A stretch of 64,000 bases of DNA from Rhodospirillaceae bacterium (lineage in GTDB: Bacteria; Pseudomonadota; Alphaproteobacteria; Bin65), in assembly GCA_026709535.1 (NCBI GenBank), contig JAPOST010000081.1, positions 1-64,000 of the forward strand, written 5' to 3'. A program made the translations under genes and the position numbers. Below the pieces are notes generated by a model. It was given only the letters and a program-made list of their open reading frames with translations. It did no database searches and was not told the origin of the DNA. Below are positions 1 through 10,044 of the stretch, piece by piece; the stretch's first letter is position 1, and each line of letters begins with the position of its first letter.

Positions 1-2
1 TG

Positions 3-1021
3 CATGATGGTGCGCAGACGCCAGAGCCGTGGCGCATCACGGCCTATTGGGCGACCTATCATCGCCGTATGGTCGAAGAGCTGCGTCGCTCGGGGGGGGG
101 GGCTGGCTCGGTTGCGGCGTAACTACCGTTTGCTGAAGGGCTATGCGCATGGCGGCGTGCCCGAGCCGACACTTCCGTCAAATCTCGCCAAGCGTCTGGC
201 TTTCCGTGTGATCGAGCGGGCGCCGGGCGTATCACGGGTTATAGCGGAGTATCGCCGACTGCTGCGGGCTCAGCACGGCACCCTGCTGGCTCAGGAAAAG
301 CGGCTGGCTGCGCATATGCTCGACGCGGTCGCAGAACGTTATCCGACCTTGCGCCTTCCCGATACGACGGCTGGAGACGGGGCAGATCTCATGCGGTGGC
401 GGGATCAGGATGTCGCCGCCGCCTTTGTCGTCTACCTGGTCCGCGCCGCCGATTTCTACGCTGCGGTTCCCGCCGGACATGTGCGCTCGTTGATGGAGGT
501 TGGCCCTGGCCTCGGGTTCTCGACCTTGGCGCCTGAACCCGGACATCAGGGTCATCGTCAATCTTGATATTCCATCGACGTTGTACATCTCGACGCAATA
601 TCTCAAGGCGACAGGCGCGGTAGACGTTGTCGACTATCTGGATGTGCGAGACTGGGAGCAGATAGTCATCAAACCTGGTGCCGAAAGAACTCGTGTTTAC
701 CAGTTGCCTTCCTGGTGTCTTGATCGGCTGGACGGCAAGGTTGACTGGTTGCATGGCGCCTTCTCCTTCCAGGAGATGGAACGCAGCGTTGCCGCCGCCT
801 ATCTGACCGGTGCCAAGAAACTCGGTTGCACCGGTGCCTGGCTGATGTCGTCGATCGAAGGTCACAAGCCGGGAGCTGGCGGGCAAGCGGCACCGGTTCG
901 TTTTGCCGATTTGGAATCTGCTCTGGAGCCTGAACTTCGCTGCAGCGGTGACATGGCACGGCCGCTGTCCGGCTGCTACGCCTCGGTTCACGAGGCGAGC
1001 CGTCTCTTCGCCCGTGTCTGA
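3..1021 (+). pseudogene. Frameshifted putative sugar O-methyltransferase (SAM-dependent)
   Basis: Continuous homology-like text moves across three frames: frame 3 (TPEPWRITAYWATYHRRMVEELRRSGG) up to an 11-G run at 92-102, frame 1 (RNYRLLKGYAHGG...LMEVGPGLGFSTLA) to about 530, then frame 2 (LNPDIRVIVNLDIPSTLYISTQYLKA...FSFQEMERS). MEVGPGLGFSTL resembles SAM motif I and SFQEM resembles the sugar O-MTase family. 5' end is outside the window. Confidence 0.6.
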
Positions 1022-1490
1022 TTGGTCGTTGCCGCCGTCACCTCGCACGGTGGTTGGATCGTCAAGCCGATTAACAACGAGGCGCTGATGGAGTTCGCCA
1101 GCGCCAGATGGGCGAGCGGTCCGCGCACGAGACCTCGGTCGACACTGCCGACGGCGCCAGGGTCGAGCTGGCCTTGGGGCGTCCGGCTGTCGCGGTGCCG
1201 CCGTTCGTCAACCTCAGTGGCGATCCTGAGCAAGAGTTACGTCGCCTTGCGGACCTGATCACTGCGCTGTCGCACTGGCGCTCGTTCTCGGTCATCGCCG
1301 GAAATTCTATCTTCACCTGTAAGTGTCTGAATCATAAATCTAAGGGGCAGATCGCGAACATCGGGAGGTCGGGGCCGCCCTCGGCGCACGCCATGTGCTT
1401 GACGGAAGTGTGCGCAATGCCCATCAATGATTACGGGTGACGGCCCAATCGATCCCAAATACGGCAGTTGCAGGGTACGATCACCCCGTC
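1022..1490 (+). pseudogene. Degenerate class III adenylate/guanylate cyclase with TPR-type C-terminal region
   Basis: Fragments in three frames: SHGGWIVKPINNEALMEFAS (cyclase catalytic domain), GRPAVAVPPFVNLSGDPEQE...LITALSHWRSFSVIAGNSIFTCK, then REHREVGAALGARHVLDGSVRNAHQ*LRVTAQ, matching the usual 'IAVLPFxNLSGDPEQEYFADG...ITALSRxRxLFVIARNSxFTYKG...LGVRYVLEGSVR...RVTAQLID' text. Confidence 0.65.
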
Positions 1491-1974
1491 GGCGCGCTTC
1501 GGGATGGTCATTTCGGGGCCAGCTTCAGCAAGCTGGCGCGGCCTTCGGGGGTGGCAACTAGGACCGACGGCTCGGCTTGCATCCGTGAAGGTACTTCTTG
1601 AAAGGGGATCCGGCGCCAATGATCCTCGACGATCAACTGCTCCGAATTTTGCGTCCGGGCTCGGAAAGAGCCAGCGACCTTCCTCAACGCCGCACGTTGG
1701 TGTCTGAGGTCATCGTCCCGCTATCGAAATCGACTACAATGTAACGACCCTTCAGGCTTGCAAATCACATCGAAACCGGATCTCACTCTGTGAGCATCGG
1801 GCACATCCTCTGCAACTTGACAAGCATCTGTTGCAAAAGAACTTGCTCACATGCACAGCCCTGATGCACATGACTTTCAGGAAAAATGTCGGCCACATGC
1901 ATTAACCGCTTGCCGGACTGTCTATCGCGGGATTTTGGCCGGCAAATGACTGCGATCAGAATGGATTACACTAG

Positions 1975-3258
1975 GTGTTGCTGTCACGTGTGATGCATGG
2001 TTCCAACCAGACATATCATTCGGTAACCTTGTGGGCCCAACGGGCCTCGGCTCTATTTTTCGGCGCATCAATTCCCTTATTGATTGGCGGCCGCGGGCTA
2101 TTTTTCGCCCTGATAGGCTTGGGCGGTCTCTTCGGGCTGGCAACGATCCTGCCGCGGGTCAAGCAAACCGCCGCCGATCTGGGGCGATCGGCCTGTTCTT
2201 TCACGGGAATTGCGTTCGCACTGCTTTATGTCTGCTGGGCCATCGCAGCGCTTCAGACCATAGATCTGCAGGGTTCTTCGCTACTGTTTGGTCTTGTCGT
2301 CGGTGTTTTGTTGCTTGGATGCCTGCTGCACGCTGGATTCGCTAATGATCCGAACGGCCGGGAACTTGCCATGCGATCCATGATTGTCATGGCTTGGGTG
2401 GCCGCGTTGACCATCTTTGTAGGCGCCTTCATCTGGTTGGATATTTTCGAAACACTGCGACAACAGCCTGTCGACAATAAAGATGGCGTTTTCCTGATAC
2501 TGAAACCCTACGGCGCTGTCGTACCCATTCTCAGCATCGTCATCCTGTGGGCGGGATGGCGCTTGGGCAGGCTCTGGTGCACCGCTGCCGTCGCCTACCT
2601 GCCAGTCGGCTTCATGATCGTCTACCTGGTTGAAAACAAGTCCGCCGTTCTGGCTTATCTTGGCGCCGGGATCGCTACGGTACTGTGCTGGTGGTTCGCA
2701 CGATTGTCGAGTCGCGAAGCCTGGGTCGCCGGAATTGTCCTCGTGGCAAGCATCATCTTGAGCCTGATTCTCGTGTTCTCCAATCTACCGGAGATGCCAT
2801 ACACGATGTCCAGCCACCAGACCTTGCCAACTTGGATGGTGGATGCCCATCGCCAGATCATCTGGTCCTTCGTTCTTGATGCTGCAGACGAACGCCCGTG
2901 GTTCGGCTGGGGGCTCGGGACCTCCGGCCGGCTGCCCGGGGCCAAGGAGGTGATACCCGGCTTGACGGTTGAGTATGTGCCTTCGCATCCTCACAATTGG
3001 GTGATTCAGGTTGCCGCCGAAAGCGGCTGGTCGGCTGTTGGGGCCATGGCACTGGTGATCGTCCTGATCGCTCGACGCATCATCCTGTTGCAGAACCGCC
3101 GACATCCGGGCGCCATGGCTGCGGGATCAGTTCTGGGAGCCTTTCTGGCCAGCAGCTTGGTGAATTTTTCATTTTTTGCTGCTTGGTGGTTGCTGATATT
3201 TGTCCTTGCGATGGCGTTGCCTCTGTCAGACGCAGAGTCAGCGCGAAGCGCCAGTTGA
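1975..3258 (+). CDS. O-antigen ligase family protein (Wzy_C-like polytopic membrane protein)
   Basis: 427 aa, multiple hydrophobic segments, periplasmic-loop motif PWFGWGLGTSG...YVPSHPHNWVIQVAAESGW typical of the O-antigen ligase/polymerase superfamily. Confidence 0.8.
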   Translation: MLLSRVMHGSNQTYHSVTLWAQRASALFFGASIPLLIGGRGLFFALIGLGGLFGLATILPRVKQTAADLGRSACSFTGIAFALLYVCWAIAALQTIDLQGSSLLFGLVVGVLLLGCLLHAGFANDPNGRELAMRSMIVMAWVAALTIFVGAFIWLDIFETLRQQPVDNKDGVFLILKPYGAVVPILSIVILWAGWRLGRLWCTAAVAYLPVGFMIVYLVENKSAVLAYLGAGIATVLCWWFARLSSREAWVAGIVLVASIILSLILVFSNLPEMPYTMSSHQTLPTWMVDAHRQIIWSFVLDAADERPWFGWGLGTSGRLPGAKEVIPGLTVEYVPSHPHNWVIQVAAESGWSAVGAMALVIVLIARRIILLQNRRHPGAMAAGSVLGAFLASSLVNFSFFAAWWLLIFVLAMALPLSDAESARSAS

Positions 3259-3348
3259 CGAAGGATCTTCCGCTCGTTGTCGCGCTAACGCTTCAATGAT
3301 AGTCATTCAACAAGAGCGTCTTGTTTCCGCTTCTGAAGTGATCCTGCA

Positions 3349-4728
3349 ATGTCCACCGCCAACAGTACTGCGAAGATGCTTACCCACATCGGTAATACGC
3401 CGATGGTTGAATTGCGCCATCTCGATACAGGGCCGTGCAGGCTGTTCGCGAAACTTGAGCAAACCAATCCGGGAGGATCTATCAAGGACCGCATTGCCTT
3501 GGGCATGGTGGAGGCAGCAGAGAGGGATGGCCGGCTAAAGCCTGGTGGAACCATTGTCGAAGCAACGTCGGGAAATACCGGGATCGGACTGGCCATGGTG
3601 GCGTCCCTCAAGGGCTACAAGATGATCCTGATCATCCCGGACAAAATGAGCGAAGAGAAGATTCAGCACGGGAGGGCCTTGGGCGCCGAAGTAATCGTGA
3701 CCCGAACGGATGTGCCGCCCGGCCATCCGCTGAACTACCAGACTATGGCCAAGGATATCGCCGAGCGGACGCCGGGTGCGCTGTACATCCATCAACACCA
3801 CAACCACGACAACCCGACCGTTCATGAAATGACGACCGCCCCGGAAATCTGGGACCAGATGGACGGTGATATCGACTCCGTAGTCGGCGGGATCGGAACG
3901 GCCGGTACGATGACCGGTCTGGGCCGCTATTTCCGCAAAGTCGCCCCGCACCTCAAGATGGTTCTCGCCGATCCGGCAGGGTCGCTGCTGGCCTCCTATG
4001 TGCACACAGGTCAGATCACCGAGGCCGGCGCTTGGATTGTTGAGGGCATCGGTGAAGACGAGCTTCCGGCCGTCGGCGATATGAATCTCATTGATGAAGC
4101 GATCGTCATCGACGACCGTGAGAGTCTGACCACTGCACGAAACCTGTTGAAGGCCGAGGGCATCATGGGTGGCTCATCCACAGGCACGATTATCGCTGCA
4201 GCCCTGAAGTGGTGCCAGCTGCAAACAGAGCCGAAGCGGGTGGTCGCCATCATTCCGGATGGCGGGGACAAATACCTGTCGAAGATGTACAACGATCACT
4301 GGATGATCGATCAGGGGTTCATTGACCAGAAAAATTATGGCGACCTGCGTGACCTGATCGCCCGAAGGCATGACGAGCGTGAAGATATCACCGTGCCGCC
4401 AGATGCGACACTGGCGATCGCCCTGGGCAAGATGCGTTTGGCGAACATTTCACAGTTGCCGGTGGTGGAGATGGATGAAGTGGTCGGCCTGATCGACGAG
4501 TCGGACCTGCTGCATACCGTGCTGGGGGGAGGGAATTTTGCCGCCCATGTCGCAGATACGATGACGCGATGTCTTGAGACCCTGTCGCCCGACGACAGCC
4601 TTGATATGCTCAAGGCCACTTTTGACAAGGGTTTTGTCGCCCTGATCCGGGATAATGACCAATATTGGGGACTGGTGACGCGAACCGACCTCTTGAACTG
4701 GCTGCGTCGAAAACGGCTGGCCGCCTGA
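3349..4728 (+). CDS. Cystathionine beta-synthase (PLP enzyme plus C-terminal CBS domain pair)
   Basis: IGNTPMVELRHL, KLEQTNPGGSIKDR (PLP Lys), EATSGNTGIGLAM, GGIGTAGTMTGLGRY; C-terminal CBS-like repeats. Confidence 0.88.
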   Translation: MSTANSTAKMLTHIGNTPMVELRHLDTGPCRLFAKLEQTNPGGSIKDRIALGMVEAAERDGRLKPGGTIVEATSGNTGIGLAMVASLKGYKMILIIPDKMSEEKIQHGRALGAEVIVTRTDVPPGHPLNYQTMAKDIAERTPGALYIHQHHNHDNPTVHEMTTAPEIWDQMDGDIDSVVGGIGTAGTMTGLGRYFRKVAPHLKMVLADPAGSLLASYVHTGQITEAGAWIVEGIGEDELPAVGDMNLIDEAIVIDDRESLTTARNLLKAEGIMGGSSTGTIIAAALKWCQLQTEPKRVVAIIPDGGDKYLSKMYNDHWMIDQGFIDQKNYGDLRDLIARRHDEREDITVPPDATLAIALGKMRLANISQLPVVEMDEVVGLIDESDLLHTVLGGGNFAAHVADTMTRCLETLSPDDSLDMLKATFDKGFVALIRDNDQYWGLVTRTDLLNWLRRKRLAA

Positions 4729-5155
4729 AAGGCACTGCTGACTTATGGTTCTGCCAAGAGCCAGCAGTCATGCGGCATTTCCCGTCAGGCAGGACCTTGA
4801 ACTGCCAGCGGTTCTGCAATGGTCTTCCTTGTCGAACCATGACGCTCCCGACAGGGCGCATGCTCGGTTTTCGGGTTGCCCGATTTCAATCTCTTTCGGT
4901 TCTGGAAAGCCCCCCCGTTCCCGGAAACGGTAGTTGACGTGCATCTGTTTGCGTCTGCCGTTGGCGCCTTGGCTGTCAGCGGCGTGCCTGGAACATAGTC
5001 ATCGCGGGTTACTTGGGCTGCCGGGTCGCGATGCCCGAGCCGTGATCGCTCCGGACGGCTGGCGGCATCAGCCGATTTCTGCTTTGCCGCATTGATCTCC
5101 GGCCGCGCGTCCATATGATATCCGATACTTGCGACTCTGGCAGGAGCTCTCTTGT

Positions 5156-5866
5156 ATGCCTTGGAAATCGGCCCGCAACGGTGGTCGGCGCAACAAGAAC
5201 GTCCAGGTGAAGACGGCTCAAGGGAGACGGTTGTCTTCGACACGATGGCTGGACCGACAACTGAACGATCCCTACGTCGCGGAGGCGCAGAGGGTAGGCT
5301 ACCGATCCCGCGCAGCTTTCAAGCTGATCGAGATCGATGATCGGTTGCGCCTCCTGAAACCCGGTCAGATCGTTGTCGATCTGGGCGCTGCGCCGGGTGG
5401 TTGGACGCAAGTGGCTTTGGAGCGCGCGAAGGCGGATGGGTCTGGTGGTCGGGTGGTAGCGCTCGATCGTCGGGAAATTGATCCCATCGCCGGCGCCGAA
5501 GTGCTGACCGCGGATTTTCAGGCGCCAGAAGGGTTCTCTGCCTTGATGACTGCAATTGGCGGTGCACCGGTCGATATCGTCCTAAGCGATCTCTCACCTT
5601 CAACGACCGGGCACAAGAGCACTGACCAACTCCGTATTATAGCACTCGTAGAAGATGCAGTGCAATATGCTGAGGCTGTGCTCGCGCAAGGCGGCATCTT
5701 GGTCGTCAAGGTTTTTCAGAGCGGCGCCGATACGGATGTACTGAGACGCGTTCGCTCGCGCTTCGACAAGGTCCGGCATATCAAGCCGCCAGCCAGTCGA
5801 TCCGATTCAGCAGAAACCTACTTGGTGGCGCAAGGATACAAGGGAAGGGGAAGCAAGGTCCCGTAA
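5156..5866 (+). CDS. rlmE: 23S rRNA (uridine-2'-O)-methyltransferase RlmE (FtsJ/RrmJ)
   Basis: SRAAFKLIEIDDRLRLLKPGQIVVDLGAAPGGWTQVA, DIVLSDLSPSTTGHKSTDQLR, VKVFQSG; in-frame ATG at 5156 (ORF extends to 5129). Confidence 0.92.
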   Translation: MPWKSARNGGRRNKNVQVKTAQGRRLSSTRWLDRQLNDPYVAEAQRVGYRSRAAFKLIEIDDRLRLLKPGQIVVDLGAAPGGWTQVALERAKADGSGGRVVALDRREIDPIAGAEVLTADFQAPEGFSALMTAIGGAPVDIVLSDLSPSTTGHKSTDQLRIIALVEDAVQYAEAVLAQGGILVVKVFQSGADTDVLRRVRSRFDKVRHIKPPASRSDSAETYLVAQGYKGRGSKVP

Positions 5867-6258
5867 TAACGCTATCAAAAATCCTGCGTAATGCCTTCTG
5901 GCGCGACAACCTCATGGTTGTCTGCCGAACCACCAGACCGGTTGTGGCTGATTTCATAGCGTAAGCGCCCGAGACCAGACGTAGACAGCATTCTCCGATT
6001 CGACCCGCGATCCGCATTGCACCGGACAGGAATATTGACGCTGTCCCAGCGCGATGGCGTCGGCTGGCGCGCATGACCGACATCCTGTGGTGGCTTGCTT
6101 CGATGCGCAGCCCCTCATCGGACCAAAAGCTTGCCGTCGATCACTTGAAGCAGGAATCGGGTGAACTAGACCAACAGGGCCGGAATTGAACCAGATCCCA
6201 CAGCAATGCTGCATTCCCGACGTCATTCAACGATGCGGCTTTCACAGGGCGGGTCGGC

Positions 6259-8652
6259 CTAACCGGACGGTTGAAGCACAAGTACACCGACTGCGTTTTC
6301 GCGGGCTGTCGCTTCGTTGGGCGCAAGCCGCCAGTGCCGAACATCGCGCCAATCCTTCACAAGGTTATCATAGAAGAAGGAATACGGGTTACCGGATTGT
6401 CCAGTGCTGATCGTGTAGACGGATTTGGATAGGTCTGAGAGATCGTAGACGCCCCGGAAACCCGGACCTTGACGAGCGGCAAACGGGTTCTTTTCCCGAA
6501 AGTTCATGGCTGCCTTGTTTACTGTCCGCGGCGATCCGTTGGCGGGAATTCTGATGGTCGTCAGGTCATTGAGAAGCGGAATCATTCCAAAGAGGCTATG
6601 CTTCATTTCCATGTAGTGCAGCGAGCCCCAACGCCACAGGATCGGGTCGTCGCCGAACTTTCCGGAGAGAAAAACCAAGGACGCCTCCAGACTTTCGCGC
6701 AGGATGATCGCGCAATCCTCGATCTTGTCGGTCATGACGTCGTTGCACCAGTCACGGTGGTTGGAGAGGATGTTGATTACCACGTCTGGACGATAGCTGC
6801 TGTAGAACTTGGCCAGATCCCCCAGTTCGTCAGCATACAGCCGGATATTCAGCTCTCTAAGCCAGGCAGTGTAGATTAGCGGTTCGGGGCGGGTCATAGA
6901 CATGGAGCCGTCCCAGGATTTCAGCATGTCGGTGATCCGTTTTTGCAGATCGGTTTGTGGCTCGAACCTGAGCATCAGCGGCAAGGTGGCCCGAACAGCA
7001 AGCGATACATGATCGGCCTGTATGCGAGCAATATCCTCAGGGCTGAATTTCTCCTTGGCCTTCAGCAGTTCCTCTATCCGGCGCGCTCGATAGTGATCGC
7101 CCCAGCTCTTGGACAAGAAGTACGGGTAATTCTCGCCGACGATCCTGTTGTTGGCGGTGACTAGGATTCCGTCCGGTGGGTTGAAGCTCCGGGGCAATTT
7201 CTCGAACGGGATGTAGCCTATCTTGACACTTTGAGAATCTGAGCCATCCTGAGGAAGGTAGCCGGATTCAGCGTTCTTCCGCACCGGGATCAGACCGGGA
7301 ACGAAGTGGCCGATATTACCCTGCTTGTCGGCGTAGAGGAAATTCTGCACAGGACCGACGAATCTCCTCAAGGCGTTATTGAAGTCGTCCCAGTTCTTTG
7401 CCTTGTTGAGCGCCAACAGAGAGCCAGCACTGGTGTCTGCTCGGCTCAGCCAAGGCGCGCGCAGCACGGCAAGACGCCTGTTCTCCTTTTCGAATCTTTT
7501 CAGTTCGGGCCGGAAATCGACTGCCGGTCCATTCCTCGATTCGAGGATCGTGATAATGAGGTCTTTGCCAAACCGGACTTTGATGACTTCGGTCCGAATC
7601 TTCAAGGCGATGGACTTGCTGTCCGCCAAGTAACGCGTGGGATCGCTGGGATCAATCGCTTCGAGGATGATGTCGTCAGTATCAATATACGTCGTGGTCA
7701 GGCCCCACGCTATATGCCCGTTATGGCCCATTATGAGCGCCGGCGCGCCAGGAACTGACGCGCCGCTGAGGTTGATATCCGGCGCGTTGACGCTGACCAA
7801 GTACCAGAGTACTGGCGCATCCATGCCCAGATGTGGATCGCTGGCTAGAATCGCGCTGCTGGTTGTCGTACGATTGGCCCGGATGGCCCAGGCATTTGAA
7901 GCGCCCTTGCTGATCAACTGGCCGGGCAGCGCGGCAAACAGTTTCCTGAAATTCAGGCCGTCCAGCATTCCCTCTTGGTAGTGCTCGATGGTTGTAGGGC
8001 CGTCGCCCGGATAGCTTGGGTACAGAACCGGGATTGCATTCTTTCCCAGCTTGCGGATTATCTGCGCGCGAAGCAGTTCGTCTTGCCAGTTTGTGGAGAG
8101 CCGGATGGCCATGAGCTTGCCCCAGACCAGTGTGTCCGCGGGCTTCCACGGCTCGAAATCCATGCCTATCAGGTTGAATTCTGGCGGCAGGCTGCCCTTG
8201 CGGGTTTCCAGCCACTGGTTGACGCCGGCTGCGTAGGATCTCAGAGCCTTACGCTCATCCTCCTTCAGATGTTTCACGCTATCCTGGGCGCGGCGGTACA
8301 GACCCAATGACCGGAACAGTCGATCGAACTGAAGGCCTGGCGATCCCAGTATTTCTGCGACACGGCCCTGACCGATTCGGCGCTGCATCTCCATCTGGAA
8401 CAGACGGTCCTGAGCGTGCACGTAACCCAAGGCAAAAAAAGCGTCTTGCTGGGACTTGGCGTAAATGTGCGGTATGCCTCTCTGATCACGCACAATCGTG
8501 ACGGCCTGCTCAATACCGGTGACAGCGACTTTCCCGTCAAGATGCGGCAGGGACGTCCGGAACCAGAAGAACATGACCACACCAGAGATCACGAGCATGA
8601 ATGCCAAGGTTATGAGCCCGCGGAATGCCCATTTCAGCGTTTTTCGGATCAT
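6259..8652 (-). CDS. Penicillin acylase family protein (Ntn hydrolase)
   Basis: 797 aa, N-terminal TM/signal, DQRGIPHIYAKSQQDAFFALGYVHAQDRLFQMEMQRR, and SNAWAI with predicted nucleophile Ser after autoprocessing (GASNAWAIRANRTTTSSAILASDPHLGMDAP). Confidence 0.9.
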   Translation of the reverse strand: MIRKTLKWAFRGLITLAFMLVISGVVMFFWFRTSLPHLDGKVAVTGIEQAVTIVRDQRGIPHIYAKSQQDAFFALGYVHAQDRLFQMEMQRRIGQGRVAEILGSPGLQFDRLFRSLGLYRRAQDSVKHLKEDERKALRSYAAGVNQWLETRKGSLPPEFNLIGMDFEPWKPADTLVWGKLMAIRLSTNWQDELLRAQIIRKLGKNAIPVLYPSYPGDGPTTIEHYQEGMLDGLNFRKLFAALPGQLISKGASNAWAIRANRTTTSSAILASDPHLGMDAPVLWYLVSVNAPDINLSGASVPGAPALIMGHNGHIAWGLTTTYIDTDDIILEAIDPSDPTRYLADSKSIALKIRTEVIKVRFGKDLIITILESRNGPAVDFRPELKRFEKENRRLAVLRAPWLSRADTSAGSLLALNKAKNWDDFNNALRRFVGPVQNFLYADKQGNIGHFVPGLIPVRKNAESGYLPQDGSDSQSVKIGYIPFEKLPRSFNPPDGILVTANNRIVGENYPYFLSKSWGDHYRARRIEELLKAKEKFSPEDIARIQADHVSLAVRATLPLMLRFEPQTDLQKRITDMLKSWDGSMSMTRPEPLIYTAWLRELNIRLYADELGDLAKFYSSYRPDVVINILSNHRDWCNDVMTDKIEDCAIILRESLEASLVFLSGKFGDDPILWRWGSLHYMEMKHSLFGMIPLLNDLTTIRIPANGSPRTVNKAAMNFREKNPFAARQGPGFRGVYDLSDLSKSVYTISTGQSGNPYSFFYDNLVKDWRDVRHWRLAPNEATARENAVGVLVLQPSG

Positions 8653-9387
8653 TCAGAAGCCTCGCTCAATTCTGATCTCAGGTTGTCGTCGTGCCGGTTA
8701 AGGCGCGGCACCAAGTGACTGTTTTCCCGAACTTCGGTGACCAACATCTCGATGGGCGCGCTCGACAACCGTATTAGCCTTTTACATTAGCGCTCATTTT
8801 CTAGTTGTTATTCTGCGAATCGCGAAGCTGGTTCAAAACCCGATGAGTAGCGGCGCAAAGAATACCGGCGCATTTCAGCACTTGAAGCCTGTGATCAGTC
8901 GATTCTTGTCCAAACAACAACTCGATTTCCGTGCTCGGCACGTTGATTGTTTTACAATGTCCTCAAACTGTTGATAGCCAAGCAACTTGAGGTGCCCGAG
9001 CCGCCGTTGCAAAGCGGTGATACACAGTACCATGACAAGCGGTGACAATGATATAGTCATAGACGGCGCAGAAGATGCCAAATAGCGCGGCAGTCGCCGA
9101 GACTGCCGACGATCTTCACCGTTCCGCCTAGTACGTATGATCATGTCGGGCGCAAGCCGATGGTGGCTGAAACTAGGATATGACCGCGCCTCTTTCGCAT
9201 TGATTCCATGGCTTTTGGGATGTCAACCAATATCACGCCGACATTTCAGCCATAAGTGGCGGCAATCTCGATTCCCATACTGAACTCGAGCCGTGCTCGA
9301 CCCGCAAGAGTCCGGGTCGATAGCGAACCGGCCGAAAGAACTTGTCGCCGCCAACGACATGAATTCTGTTGGACGGCCTTGATTTAA

Positions 9388-9404
9388 TTTAGAATAATTC
9401 TAGA
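9388..9404. promoter_or_regulatory. Irr/ICE-like inverted repeat TTTAGAATAATTCTAGA upstream of the peroxiredoxin gene
   Basis: TTTAGAA-TAA-TTCTAGA, one position off a symmetric TTTAGAA-N3-TTCTAAA; 33 bp upstream of the ATG at 9438. Confidence 0.5.
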
Positions 9405-9437
9405 TAGAGGATATCATCATCCGAAAGAGACATAGCA

Positions 9438-9989
9438 ATGCGCATCCCAAATGTTACATTCAAGACCCGCATACGGGACGAATCAATCGACGGTCCCAAT
9501 CCATACCGATGGGAAAACCGGACGACTGACCAGATCTTCCTCAATCGCAATGTGGTCCTTTTTGCCTTGCCAGGAGCATTTACGCCTACATGCTCTTCAA
9601 CCCATCTTCCCCGCTACGAAGAACTTCACGATAATTTCCGTGCGCTTGGCGTCGACGAAGTGATCTGCCTGAGCGTCAATGACGCTTTTGTGATGTTCCA
9701 GTGGCGTAAGCATCAAAACGTGAAAAAAGTCACAATGCTGCCTGATGGGTCGGCATTATTTACGCGTCGGATGGGTATGCTGGTGACCAAGGATAATCTT
9801 GGTTTCGGCATGCGCTCGTGGCGTTATTCACTATATGCCGAGGACGGTGAAATCCTGAAAATGTTTGTCGAGTCAGGCTTCGACGACGAATGTCCTGTCG
9901 ACCCGTTTGATGTGTCGGACGCTGATACCATGCTGGAATGGCTAACCGACTGTGTTGGCGTAAAGCAGGATGCCATCAAGGCTGCTTGA
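9438..9989 (+). CDS. Peroxiredoxin (Prx5-like, redoxin family)
   Basis: VVLFALPGAFTPTCSSTHLPRYEELHDNFRALGVDEVICLSVND active-site motif. Confidence 0.9.
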   Translation: MRIPNVTFKTRIRDESIDGPNPYRWENRTTDQIFLNRNVVLFALPGAFTPTCSSTHLPRYEELHDNFRALGVDEVICLSVNDAFVMFQWRKHQNVKKVTMLPDGSALFTRRMGMLVTKDNLGFGMRSWRYSLYAEDGEILKMFVESGFDDECPVDPFDVSDADTMLEWLTDCVGVKQDAIKAA

Positions 9990-10044
9990 CCCGGGTCCCG
10001 GAGGATCGCGCGACCCAACGGCGGGATGTGAACGGGCTGGTAGT

